This document shows, piece by piece, positions 1 through 7,613 of a DNA stretch of 22,279 nt. The notes beneath the pieces were generated by a model, which saw nothing but the letters and a program-made list of their open reading frames with translations, made no database searches and was not told the DNA's origin. This DNA comes from Clostridiales bacterium (GTDB lineage: Bacteria > Bacillota > Clostridia > Christensenellales > Aristaeellaceae), in contig JAHZHX010000019.1 of assembly GCA_019420065.1 (NCBI GenBank), positions 8,522 to 30,800 on the forward strand, written 5' to 3'. A program made the position numbers and the translations under genes. The number at the start of each line of letters is the position of its first letter. The first letter of the stretch is position 1.

Positions 1-879
1 GATCCCGCCGCCTTTGCCTACGCCATTCCCCTGGCGGAAAAGGTGGGCGCCAGCGTGGTCTTTGGCACCGACCCGGACTGCGACCGCATGGGCGTGGCGG
101 TGCGCGACGGGGAGAACGTGTTCCACACCCTGACGGGCAACCAGATCGGCTGCCTGCTGCTGGAGCATATTCTGCGCGAGCGCAAAAAGCGCGGCACGCT
201 GCCCGAAAACGGCGCGGTGTGCAAGAGCATCGTGTCCACCGAGATGGCGCGCGCCATTGCCGCTTCCTACGGCGTGGCATGCTTTGACACGCTGACGGGC
301 TTCAAATTTATCGGCGAAAAGATCCAGCAGTTTGAGGAAACGGGCGCGTATACCTTTTTGTTCGGCTTTGAGGAGAGCTACGGCTTCCTCAGCGGCACGC
401 AGGTGCGCGACAAGGACGGCGTGAACGCCTCCCTCCTTTTGTGCGAGGCGGCCTGCGCCTGCATGCAGGAGGGGATCACGCTCTACGACCGTTTGCAGGA
501 ATTGTACCGCGTCTACGGCGCGTACTTTGACCGCGTGACCAGCCGCACCCTGCCCGGCAAGGATGGGGTGGAAAAAATGCGTGAAATCATGCGCGGTCTC
601 CGCCGGAACCCGCCTGCCGCCTTTGGCGCGGTCAAGGTCAAGGCGGTGCGCGACTATCTGAGCGGCCTGCGCACGGAAAACGGCCGGAGCGCGCCCATGG
701 GCCTGCCCGAATCCGACGTGCTGTATTTCGAAATGGAGGGCGGCAGCTGGCTGTGCGTTAGGCCCAGCGGCACCGAACCCAAAATCAAGCTGTATGTCAG
801 CGCCCGGGCGGCGGACATGCCCGCGGCGGAAGCGCTGGCCGGGGAGCTGCTGGCGGCGGCCGGGGAGTATCTGGCATGA
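1..879 (+). CDS. Phospho-sugar mutase (phosphoglucomutase/phosphomannomutase), 3' part
   Basis: This is the C-terminal part of an alpha-D-phosphohexomutase, which interconverts hexose 1- and 6-phosphates through a phosphoserine enzyme. The reading frame is open from base 1, so the start and the active-site serine domain lie outside the window. The metal-binding loop TDPDCDRMG is at bases 67-93, the sugar-recognition loop GFEESYGFLSG is near 364-396, and the C-terminal phosphate-binding loop RPSGTEPKIKLY is near 760-795. All three are family hallmarks in the expected order. The stop codon overlaps the next start as ATGA, so the two genes are probably co-transcribed and translationally coupled. 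The substrate (glucose or mannose phosphate) cannot be decided here. The length and motifs fit the PgcA-like bacterial phosphoglucomutases better than GlmM. Confidence 0.93.
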   Translation, partial: DPAAFAYAIPLAEKVGASVVFGTDPDCDRMGVAVRDGENVFHTLTGNQIGCLLLEHILRERKKRGTLPENGAVCKSIVSTEMARAIAASYGVACFDTLTGFKFIGEKIQQFEETGAYTFLFGFEESYGFLSGTQVRDKDGVNASLLLCEAACACMQEGITLYDRLQELYRVYGAYFDRVTSRTLPGKDGVEKMREIMRGLRRNPPAAFGAVKVKAVRDYLSGLRTENGRSAPMGLPESDVLYFEMEGGSWLCVRPSGTEPKIKLYVSARAADMPAAEALAGELLAAAGEYLA

Positions 880-1427
880 CGGCGGAAATTTGCCGTATCG
901 ACGCGCGCCGTCAGGCCGATATCCGGCTGAAAAACGAGCCGTTCCCCCTTTGCGGGCGGCTGCTGCCTGCTTATGAAAACGGCGCATGGTCGTACACGGT
1001 GGAGCGCTTTGCCCCCTCCGCGACCGGCGAGATGACCTTTCCGGAGGAAAACTATGACTATGCCGAGATGGCGGGGGACTGCTTCTTTGTCGGCGCTTAT
1101 CAGGACGGGGAATGCGTGGGCCTGGCGATCTACCGCCGTTCCTGGAACAAATATCTGTATTTGTACGATCTCAAGGTGAGCGCCCGCGCGCGGCGCGGCG
1201 GTATAGGCCGGCAGCTGATTGAGGAGGGCAAGCGCCTGGCGCGGGAAAACGGCTATCGCGGCATTTACACCGTGGGGCAGGACAATAACCTCAACGCCTG
1301 TCTTTTCTATCTGAAAACGGGCTTTGAAATCGGCGGAATGGACACCTGCGTATACCGCGGAACGGCGCAGGAAGGGAAGAGCGACGTCCTTTTCTATCTG
1401 GAACTGGACGGGGAAAAAGAAAAATAA
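876..1427 (+). CDS. GNAT family N-acetyltransferase
   Basis: This 183-aa protein has the GNAT acetyl-CoA-binding motif A, seen as ARRGGIGRQL (the R/Q-x-x-G-x-G pattern) after a YLYLYDLKV beta strand. The later strand carries YRGIYTVGQDNNLNACLFY, the usual region before the last helix, where the Asn and Tyr contact CoA. It would transfer an acetyl group from acetyl-CoA to an amine, but the acceptor cannot be predicted. The start is the ATG in the ATGA overlap with the mutase gene. No promoter was seen between them. The function is unlikely to be tied to sugar metabolism merely by position. The family call is firm and the substrate is unknown. Confidence 0.88.
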   Translation: MTAEICRIDARRQADIRLKNEPFPLCGRLLPAYENGAWSYTVERFAPSATGEMTFPEENYDYAEMAGDCFFVGAYQDGECVGLAIYRRSWNKYLYLYDLKVSARARRGGIGRQLIEEGKRLARENGYRGIYTVGQDNNLNACLFYLKTGFEIGGMDTCVYRGTAQEGKSDVLFYLELDGEKEK

Positions 1428-1457
1428 ACATTTTTATATATTTGTTTCATATTTCCC

Positions 1458-1486
1458 TTGACTTTGTAACAAATGTGTAATAGAAT
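1458..1486 (+). promoter_or_regulatory. Sigma-A promoter for the SH3b protein/flavoprotein pair
   Basis: The -35 box TTGACT (1458-1463) and the -10 box TAGAAT (1481-1486) are separated by exactly 17 bases in an AT-rich gap that follows the GNAT stop. A start of transcription near 1493 would leave a leader of about 36 nt before the AGGTGG ribosome binding site and the ATG at 1529. Confidence 0.8.
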
Positions 1487-1528
1487 GCAAGTGGAATATT
1501 CTGCGTGAAGCATGATGAGGTGGGCTTT

Positions 1529-4500
1529 ATGACAAAAAGCACGGCAAGCCGTATTCTGGCACTGAAGCGGGCGATGAGCCTGCTTTGCGTGCTGATGCTG
1601 CTGAGCGGATTTTTACCGGCGCGCGGCGCGCTGGCGGCCGAAAAACAGTATGGCCGGATCAATCACGACGAGGTGCGCCTGCGCCGTCAGGCGGGCAGCA
1701 CCGAGGTGTGGGCCATGCTGGATACCGGCTGGGTATGCGAGATCCGCAGCGAAAAGCGCTCGGGCGGTACGGATTATTATTATGTTGTGACCAACATTCC
1801 CAAGCACCTGGACCGTGAATATTACGGGTATGTCAGCCAGGAGTTCCTGACCGTCATGACGGCGGAGGAAGTGAGCGCGTGGGAAAAGGCGGGCGGCAAC
1901 GGCGGCGAGATCTCTGATGATGCCGGCGCTGGCGGCAGCACGCCTCCGGCCGGTTCCGACGGCGGCAGCGCGTCCTCCGGCGGCAATGCCGGCGTTATCC
2001 TCACCAGCTATGCCCAGCCCAATAATGTCAGCACCAATTATTACAGCTATAACGGTGCGGCGCTGAGCAGCCTGGGCCTTTTGTCCGCCGGCGAAGCGTA
2101 TTATGTGGCCGGAACCTCCACGATCGGGGACACGGCGTACTATATCATCCTGGTCAACGGCGCAAACTGCTATGTCAAGGCCAGCAACATGACCATGCTG
2201 ACCTCCGGCGGGCAGACGCAGCCCGATGCCCCTTCCACGGATCAGCCGTCGGGAGGAAACACGGACGCGATCGGCCGTATCCGCATCACGCCGGAGGGCA
2301 AGACCAATCTGCGCTCCTCCGCGGCGATGATTTCGGGCAACGTGGTAGCCAAGATCGAGCAGGGCCGGGAACTGCCCTTCTTCAGCACGCTGCAAAGCGG
2401 CGGCAAGACGTGGTACTACTGCTATGACGAAAATGAGAACGTAAACGGCTACATCCTGGGCACCTGCGCGGTGGTAGTGGAAAGCTACGCGACGCCCACG
2501 CCCACCCCTCCGGCGGGCGCCACGCCCGAACCGGGCGCCTCCTCGGGCAGCGTGGCCGGCTACGTGAAGATCACGCCCTCGGGCAAGACCAATATCCGCA
2601 GCCGCACGCAGGTGAATTCCAATAACGTGGTGGCCAAGGTGGAGCAGGGCGAAGTGCTGCCCTACTATGCTACTACCGTGGTCAACGGCGTGACCTGGTA
2701 TTATGTGTACGAGGCCGGGGAAGCGGTGTTTGGCTATGTGCTGGGCTCCTGCTGCGTTAAGACGGACGCGGGCGGCAACGTGACCGCAGTGCCCACCAAT
2801 ACGCCCGCCCCCGACGGCAACACGGTCCTGGGCTATATCCTGTTCACCTCCGGCGGCGTCAATCTGCGTAAAACGGCCAGCATGGGCGCGAAGGTTTTGG
2901 GCCGCTTTGACAAGGGCGACGTGACGCCCTATTATGGCGTTGAAACCCACAACGGCGTGAGCTGGTTCTCCGTGCGCCAGGACGGCGAGAAGGGCTATGT
3001 TCACGGCAGCTACTGCCAGATATGCGATATGTATGGCAATATCATTACCCCCGACGATCCGAACAGCGGCGTAACTCAGGGCTACCTGCGCACGACCGCG
3101 GACAAGGTCTATGTGCGCAAGAGCGCGAAAATGGGCGCCGGCACCTACGGCCAGGTCAAGGACAAGGGCACGGTGCTGCCCATCGTCGGCGCGACGGTGC
3201 GCAACGGCTCGGTCGATTGGTACTGCGTATCCTTCGATGGCAATATCGGCTATATCCACGGCAAATATATCAGCGTGCTTTCGGCCGAGCAGGTAAAAGC
3301 CTATCTGAACGGGCAGACCCTGCCGCCCGACGCGCCTACGCCCACGCCTGCCCCCAAGCCGACCAATTATATTACCACGACCTCCGACAAGGTATGGATC
3401 CGCAAATCGCCCTCCACCAAGGCGGGCACGAAGGGCCAGGCCAACCGCGGCGCGGTGTTCCAGTTTACCGGCACCACGACCGTCGGCAGCACCATGTGGT
3501 ATAAGATCAAGGTCAACGGCGAGGAATGCTACATCATGGGCAAGTACTGCCGCGTGATGACCGACGCTGAGTATAACATGTATATCGGCTCGCAGCCCAC
3601 ACCGCGCGTTACGCCCACGCCAAAGCCGGAGGACTGGAGCACCACGGCGCTGACCAATACTGTCAAGGTGATTGTGCGCGCGGCCGGTTCTTCGGGAGCC
3701 AAGCAGCTGGCGCTGCTGTATAAGGATAATCAGGTATGTACGCTGCTGGGCAGCACCAATGTATCGGGCGGATACACCTGGTACAACGTGCGCGTCAACG
3801 GCACCAACGGCTGGATCCGCGGCGATCTGCTGCGCATTCTGACCAAGGAGCAGGCCGCGATCTTTGAAAAGACCGGCGATCCCGCGGCCAGGCCGGAAGC
3901 GTCCTACAATACCCTGCGCCTGGGCTCTACCGGCGAGGATGTGACCAAGCTGCAAAACCGCTTGATCGATCTGGGCTATCTGCCTGCCGGCAGCGCCAAC
4001 GGTACCTATGGTTCCGCTACGGCGGACGCGGTGCGCAAATTCCAGAGCGACGAAGGACTGTCCCAGGACGGCATCGCCGGTTCGCAGACGCAGCACGCGC
4101 TCTACGGCACGGTGGAAAAGGGCTATTACGACACGCAGAACGGGTCGAGCACCACGGTCACGCTGTACAAGCCCGAATTGATTGACTGGTACAAGGGCGG
4201 CATCCAGAGCATCTTTTACAGAGGCTGCGTCGCCACGGTAACGGACGTGCGCACCGGCATCTCCTTCAAGGTCAAGCGCTGGGCGGGCGGCGACCATGCC
4301 GACGTGGAGCCGCTGACGGCGGCGGATACCGCGGCCATGTGCAAGATCTACGGCGTCAAGACGGCGCAGGAGATCAGCGACAAAAACCTGTGGCAGCGCC
4401 GTTCCCTGCTGGTGACGGTTAACGGTCACAGCTACTGCGCGTCGATGTATGGCATCCCGCATAACTACCCGGCGGGCGATACAATTCCGAACAACGATTT

Positions 4501-4627
4501 CAACGGTCAGTTCTGCATCCATTTTGTCAACAGCAAGACCCACGCCAGCGACAAGGTGGACAAGGATCATCAGAACGCCATCATGTATGCCTACAACAAC
4601 GCGGCGCGGCTGCTCAATATCAAGTAA
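1529..4627 (+). CDS. Secreted multi-SH3b-domain protein with PG_binding_1 domain and a C-terminal His/Asp-rich domain
   Basis: This 1032-aa exported protein probably binds the cell wall. An N-terminal signal peptide (RILALKRAMS, a hydrophobic stretch, then ALAA near residue 37) precedes eight SH3b-like repeats at about residues 39-115, 155-226, 249-318, 344-413, 433-501, 517-592, 612-686 and 703-781. Several are joined by Pro/Thr linkers such as TPTPTPP and PTPTPAPKPT. A peptidoglycan-binding type 1 domain covers about 793-861 (LRLGSTGEDVTKLQ...). The last 160 residues form a separate domain with GGDHADVEP, FCIHF and KTHASDKVDKDHQ, which I cannot assign. I chose ATG 1529 rather than the GTG at 1505 because AGGTGG sits seven bases upstream and the signal peptide then starts correctly. 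The stop overlaps the next start (TAATG). No LPXTG anchor is present, so retention is presumably non-covalent. Confidence 0.88.
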   Translation: MTKSTASRILALKRAMSLLCVLMLLSGFLPARGALAAEKQYGRINHDEVRLRRQAGSTEVWAMLDTGWVCEIRSEKRSGGTDYYYVVTNIPKHLDREYYGYVSQEFLTVMTAEEVSAWEKAGGNGGEISDDAGAGGSTPPAGSDGGSASSGGNAGVILTSYAQPNNVSTNYYSYNGAALSSLGLLSAGEAYYVAGTSTIGDTAYYIILVNGANCYVKASNMTMLTSGGQTQPDAPSTDQPSGGNTDAIGRIRITPEGKTNLRSSAAMISGNVVAKIEQGRELPFFSTLQSGGKTWYYCYDENENVNGYILGTCAVVVESYATPTPTPPAGATPEPGASSGSVAGYVKITPSGKTNIRSRTQVNSNNVVAKVEQGEVLPYYATTVVNGVTWYYVYEAGEAVFGYVLGSCCVKTDAGGNVTAVPTNTPAPDGNTVLGYILFTSGGVNLRKTASMGAKVLGRFDKGDVTPYYGVETHNGVSWFSVRQDGEKGYVHGSYCQICDMYGNIITPDDPNSGVTQGYLRTTADKVYVRKSAKMGAGTYGQVKDKGTVLPIVGATVRNGSVDWYCVSFDGNIGYIHGKYISVLSAEQVKAYLNGQTLPPDAPTPTPAPKPTNYITTTSDKVWIRKSPSTKAGTKGQANRGAVFQFTGTTTVGSTMWYKIKVNGEECYIMGKYCRVMTDAEYNMYIGSQPTPRVTPTPKPEDWSTTALTNTVKVIVRAAGSSGAKQLALLYKDNQVCTLLGSTNVSGGYTWYNVRVNGTNGWIRGDLLRILTKEQAAIFEKTGDPAARPEASYNTLRLGSTGEDVTKLQNRLIDLGYLPAGSANGTYGSATADAVRKFQSDEGLSQDGIAGSQTQHALYGTVEKGYYDTQNGSSTTVTLYKPELIDWYKGGIQSIFYRGCVATVTDVRTGISFKVKRWAGGDHADVEPLTAADTAAMCKIYGVKTAQEISDKNLWQRRSLLVTVNGHSYCASMYGIPHNYPAGDTIPNNDFNGQFCIHFVNSKTHASDKVDKDHQNAIMYAYNNAARLLNIK

Positions 4628-5838
4628 TGAAAAAAACTGTACTCATTCTCGGCGGCGGGGCGTCTGGCCTCGCCGCCGCCGTTATAGCGGCGGAAAACGG
4701 CGCGGCCGTGACTATACTGGAAAAGAACGACCGCGTGGGGAAAAAGCTCCTGGCTACCGGCAACGGCCGCTGCAATCTGGCCAACACCGGAAGGCCGGTT
4801 TATTACGGCGACGAGGCCTTTGCCCGCGCGGTACTGACGGCGCTGCCCGCCGGGCAGCTGCTGGCTTTTTTTGACCGTATTGGTCTGCCCACGCGCGCGG
4901 ACGGCGCAGGGCGTGTTTATCCTGCCTGCAATCAGGCGGCCGCTGTGCTTGACGTGCTGCGCGAACGGCTGGAAAGCCTGCATGTGTGCGTGGAAACACA
5001 GACGGAGGCGCGTCAGATCCTCCCGTCGGCGGGCGGCTATCGCGTGCTGACCAATAAAGGGGAACGAAAGGCGGAGCGCGTGCTGGCGTGCTGCGGCGGG
5101 CTGGCCGCGCCCAAGCTGGGCGCGGTCAACAGCTATGGGCTGCTGACAGAAAACGCCTGCCGGCTGGTGACGCCCGCCCCGGCCCTGTCTCCCCTGGAAA
5201 CGGAAAAAGCCCCGCTGCGCGGCCTTTCGGGCATGCGGCTGGCGGCCACGCTGACGCTGTGTGACGGTGTACGGCCGGTATGCCGCACGCAGGGGGAGGC
5301 GCTCTTTGCCGATTATGGGCTGAGCGGGGTATGCGCCATGCAGCTGGCGCGCGATGCGTGGCGTCTTTTGCAAGCGGGCGGGAAGCCCTGCGTGTATGTG
5401 GATTTTTCCCCGGCGCTGGGGCTGGGCGAGTACGGCATGCGCCGCCTGCCGCCTGCCTCGCCTTTTGAGAATGAAGCGGCTGTGCGCGAATGGCTCTGCG
5501 GTCGGCGGGCGCGCCTGCCCGGGCAGGTGCTTCTGCTGGGGGCGCTGCCGCGCGTGCTGCGCGAGCGGCTGCGGGAAACGCCGTTTGAACGCTTGCCGCG
5601 CTTGCTTTGCGCATACCCCTTGCGGGTGACCGGGGTGCGCGGCTTTGATCAGGCCCAGGTGACGCAGGGCGGGATCGACACGGCGGATTTTAAGGCGGAT
5701 ACGCTGGAGCACCGCTCGCTCAAGGGGCTGTATGCCTGCGGCGAGATCCTTAATGTGGATGGCGACTGCGGCGGCTACAATCTGATGTTTGCCTTTGCCA
5801 GCGGCCTGCTGGCAGGGAAATCGGCGGCGCTGAATTAA
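4627..5838 (+). CDS. HI0933/BaiN-type NAD(P)/FAD-dependent oxidoreductase
   Basis: This 403-aa cytosolic flavoprotein starts with a Rossmann dinucleotide-binding fold, GGGASGLAAA (residues about 8-17), followed by the Glu of ILEKNDRVGKK that would bind the adenosine ribose of FAD. The family signature GNGRCNLAN follows at about residue 45. The C-terminal FAD motif YACGEILNVDGDCGGYN and the following helix are intact, and the length matches the HI0933 family (about 400 aa). Characterised relatives include BaiN, implicated in bile-acid 7-dehydroxylation in Clostridium scindens, but most members have no known substrate. The start codon overlaps the stop of the SH3b gene by one base (TAATG), so it is co-transcribed from the promoter at 1458 although no functional link is obvious. 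Confidence 0.92.
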   Translation: MKKTVLILGGGASGLAAAVIAAENGAAVTILEKNDRVGKKLLATGNGRCNLANTGRPVYYGDEAFARAVLTALPAGQLLAFFDRIGLPTRADGAGRVYPACNQAAAVLDVLRERLESLHVCVETQTEARQILPSAGGYRVLTNKGERKAERVLACCGGLAAPKLGAVNSYGLLTENACRLVTPAPALSPLETEKAPLRGLSGMRLAATLTLCDGVRPVCRTQGEALFADYGLSGVCAMQLARDAWRLLQAGGKPCVYVDFSPALGLGEYGMRRLPPASPFENEAAVREWLCGRRARLPGQVLLLGALPRVLRERLRETPFERLPRLLCAYPLRVTGVRGFDQAQVTQGGIDTADFKADTLEHRSLKGLYACGEILNVDGDCGGYNLMFAFASGLLAGKSAALN

Positions 5839-5843
5839 GAAAA

Positions 5844-5872
5844 AGGAGTTGTCTCACTATGAGGCAACTCCT
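5844..5872 (-). terminator. Left bracket hairpin of element A, terminator-like
   Basis: Arms AGGAGTTGTCTC and GAGGCAACTCCT form a 12-bp stem with one G-U pair and a five-base loop. Read on the minus strand the stem is followed by TTTTTCTT, so it could stop transcription arriving from the minus-strand gene at 6140-6619. On the plus strand there is no T-tract. The G-U pair favours the plus-strand RNA, so the direction is not settled. Confidence 0.5.
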
Positions 5873-6106
5873 CAGACCATCAACAAAGTGAGTACATCAT
5901 TGCCGGGATGCAATGAAGGGGCGCAGCTCCTTCATTTTATAATCCGCAGCGGCGGCGTGTACGCCGCGAGGAGCGGCTGGAATGCCGCTTCCTATGTCAT
6001 TTTCTGGCCGTAATGCGCAGCATTACAAGAAAATGACGCTTCCGATGAAAGTTCGCTTTAGCGAAATTTCATCGCAGGGCATCAAAAAGACTTTTTTGAT
6101 GCCCTG

Positions 6107-6135
6107 AGGAGTTGTCTCACTATGAGGCAACTCCT
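6107..6135 (+). terminator. Right bracket hairpin of element A, exact duplicate of the left one
   Basis: The same 29 bases as at 5844-5872 recur here, followed on the plus strand by TTTGATTAT. A weak terminator for plus-strand transcription leaving the flavoprotein gene is possible. Because left and right brackets are identical palindromes, the 5' arm of one can also pair with the 3' arm of the other and close the whole element. Confidence 0.45.
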
Positions 6136-6139
6136 TTGA

Positions 6140-6619
6140 TTATCGTATATGCATCGTCAGGCGGCTGCGCGCTTCCATGATACGGTCTTTGTACGGGGTG
6201 CGCACGGTGTATACGTAGCCGTAATCCACCGCGCCGTTGGCGCGGATAATGCGGTAGCGCGTCAGGGCATATTTGCGGCGGTCTTGCAGCAGCTCGATAT
6301 CCTCCGCCAGCACCTCGGCCATCACGCGGGTGCGGATGCGGCTCATCTGCGCGTGCCCGGCCTGCCGCAGTTCAAACACGCCCAGCGTGCCGGGGGGATA
6401 TACCAGGGTAAAGGTGATGCGGCTGCGCTCAATGCGCACCTGATCCAGATCCCGCGCGGCGGCGCGGCGGATCAGCGGGTACAGATCTTTATAAAGACGA
6501 CTGTCGCGCAGCGCCTCCATGCGGAAAATTTCCTTTTGACGTTCGCGCCGGTAGCGCGCCAGCAGGTATAGCCCCGCCGCCAGCGCCAGACACCAGGCGC
6601 AAATTCCCAAAGGCTGCAA
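6140..6619 (-). CDS. Small membrane-anchored protein of unknown function
   Basis: This 159-aa protein has one N-terminal transmembrane segment (ICAWCLALAAGLYLLA, residues 6-21) followed by RYRRERQKE, so the rest probably faces the cytoplasm. The soluble part is rich in Arg, Ile and Tyr and shows no enzyme motif that I recognise. The start is TTG at 6619, because an in-frame stop lies two codons upstream and a GGGGAGGGG ribosome binding site ends six bases before it. It has its own promoter (6654-6682). Its stop is four bases from element A. The frame avoids stops throughout and the start, binding site and promoter line up, so I take it as real, but the function is unknown. Confidence 0.68.
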   Translation of the reverse strand: MQPLGICAWCLALAAGLYLLARYRRERQKEIFRMEALRDSRLYKDLYPLIRRAAARDLDQVRIERSRITFTLVYPPGTLGVFELRQAGHAQMSRIRTRVMAEVLAEDIELLQDRRKYALTRYRIIRANGAVDYGYVYTVRTPYKDRIMEARSRLTMHIR

Positions 6620-6653
6620 CGGCTACCCCTCCCCACGCTACCAAATATAGCAT

Positions 6654-6682
6654 ATTCTATCATTGATAAAATACAATTTCAA
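6654..6682 (-). promoter_or_regulatory. Sigma-A promoter for the small membrane protein
   Basis: On the minus strand TTGAAA (6677-6682) and TAGAAT (6654-6659) are separated by 17 bases. Transcription would start near 6647, about 28 bases before the TTG start at 6619. Confidence 0.75.
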
Positions 6683-6713
6683 GCAGGTTCGGGCAATATG
6701 TAGTAGTGTTTAG

Positions 6714-6732
6714 AAAATTGTAATACAATTTT
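6714..6732. promoter_or_regulatory. AT-rich perfect palindrome, possible operator or 3' stem
   Basis: AAAATTGTA and TACAATTTT form perfect nine-base arms around a single central A, three bases downstream of the kinase-like gene stop and 32 bases upstream of the promoter at 6654-6682. It has the symmetry of a repressor site but could equally be a weak hairpin at the end of the kinase-like transcript. There is no GC stem for a classical terminator. Confidence 0.45.
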
Positions 6733-6734
6733 CA

Positions 6735-7613
6735 TCAGCCGAAATGAGCGGCGGTGTCCCCGGCCGCTTTTCTCCATGCGCTCAAGAAGCCGCTCAGGGT
6801 AGGGTAGCGCGCGGCGCGATCTTCGGCGCAGGCCCGTGCGGCGATCAGGTAAAGCGCTTCGCCCGCCGTCCAGGCCTCGCGGTCGTGCAGGCCATGGTTG
6901 CCAAAGAAGGCGAAGGCCAGCGCGCCCATGTTGTATTGGGTGGAGAGGCCGTCCAGCGGCGCGCCGAGCACGTATTCCTCCGGCGAACGGAAGCGGGAGG
7001 AGCCGGGCAGCACGCCGACGTCATTGACGGCGGGCATGGGACGGTACAAGTCGATGTCGCAAACGGTGATTTTTCCGGTGGAAAAATCGGCCAGCAGGCT
7101 GCCGTCGTAAAAATCGACCGCCGCGTAACCGTGTTCTATGGCAAAAAGATGAAAGGCAAACACGCTGTCGATCATGCGCAGGCGGGTCAGCAGCGGCTGG
7201 TGCATCAGCCGGAAAGCGGGCGAAGCGGGATCGGTATACCGCGCGCCGCCCTTGAACCGCGTGTCGGGATAAAGGTTTTCGCCCTCAGCCCAGTCAAAAA
7301 TGGCGGCATAGCCGCCCGCGACCGCGCCGTGGCCGCGCAGGCGTACCAGGGCGGGGTGGCGCAGGGCCTCGTAGGCGGACATGGCGCCGGAGAGCGTCTG
7401 CACGGCCTGACGCGGCGTAAACCGGGCGTTTTCGGCGGGCGCGCCGGCATATTTGACGAACAGTCTGCCCCAGCGCGGGCTGTCAACGCCAAAGGAGACG
7501 CAGCCGCTGTCCCGCTGGTCGAACACGCGGAAGGGCTGCCCGTAGCGCCGGAGAAAGGAAAAATCCCAGGGCGCTTGCAGATGCACCGGCAGCCCCAATA
7601 CATCCTGGATCAT
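6735..7613 (-). CDS. Protein-kinase-like (Ser/Thr kinase fold) protein
   Basis: This 292-aa protein follows the eukaryotic-type kinase layout. A strand-3 lysine sits in RLFVKYAG, a hinge-like IFDWAEGENL follows, the catalytic-loop aspartate is in AAVDFYDGSLLAD, the metal-binding loop is CDIDLYR in place of DFG, SPEEY replaces APE, and STQYNMGALAFAFFG resembles helix F. The catalytic-loop Asn that helps bind magnesium is replaced by Ser, and the glycine-rich loop is weak. Activity is therefore uncertain and a small-molecule phosphotransferase or pseudokinase role is possible. The ATG at 7613 overlaps the MATE stop as ATGA, so the two are co-translated. A longer frame opening upstream at 7697 was rejected because it lies inside the MATE gene and that coupling is so clear. 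Confidence 0.78.
   Translation of the reverse strand: MIQDVLGLPVHLQAPWDFSFLRRYGQPFRVFDQRDSGCVSFGVDSPRWGRLFVKYAGAPAENARFTPRQAVQTLSGAMSAYEALRHPALVRLRGHGAVAGGYAAIFDWAEGENLYPDTRFKGGARYTDPASPAFRLMHQPLLTRLRMIDSVFAFHLFAIEHGYAAVDFYDGSLLADFSTGKITVCDIDLYRPMPAVNDVGVLPGSSRFRSPEEYVLGAPLDGLSTQYNMGALAFAFFGNHGLHDREAWTAGEALYLIAARACAEDRAARYPTLSGFLSAWRKAAGDTAAHFG

Larger units (their letters stand above)
5844..6135 (+). repeat. Structured intergenic element, copy A (complete)
   Basis: This is a 292-bp non-coding element filling the gap between two convergent genes. It reads: bracket hairpin (5844-5872); conserved core (5873-5951) with helix 5912-5919/5929-5936; GC helix 5952-5957/5962-5967; helix 5973-5977/5984-5988; a two-part helix 5996-6005/6028-6037 enclosing 6010-6016/6020-6026; helix 6043-6050/6067-6074; helix 6075-6088/6093-6106; then the identical bracket hairpin again (6107-6135). 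The core and the order of helices recur in copies B and C. It begins six bases after the flavoprotein stop and ends four bases from the stop of the gene on the other strand. No ORF fits it. I do not recognise it as a known RNA family. Confidence 0.88.

Noticed and set aside
1613..4570. A 985-residue open frame on the minus strand opposite the SH3b gene
   Set aside because: It mirrors a GC-rich real gene in one antisense frame, has Ala/Gly/Arg-rich low-complexity content, no ribosome binding site and no recognisable domain. The plus-strand frame has a signal peptide and clear domains.
5844..6135. Element A as an insertion sequence or MITE with simple terminal inverted repeats
   Set aside because: The ends are palindromic hairpins that differ between copies, no short target duplication is visible outside them, and no transposase is in the window. 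Mobility remains possible but is not shown.
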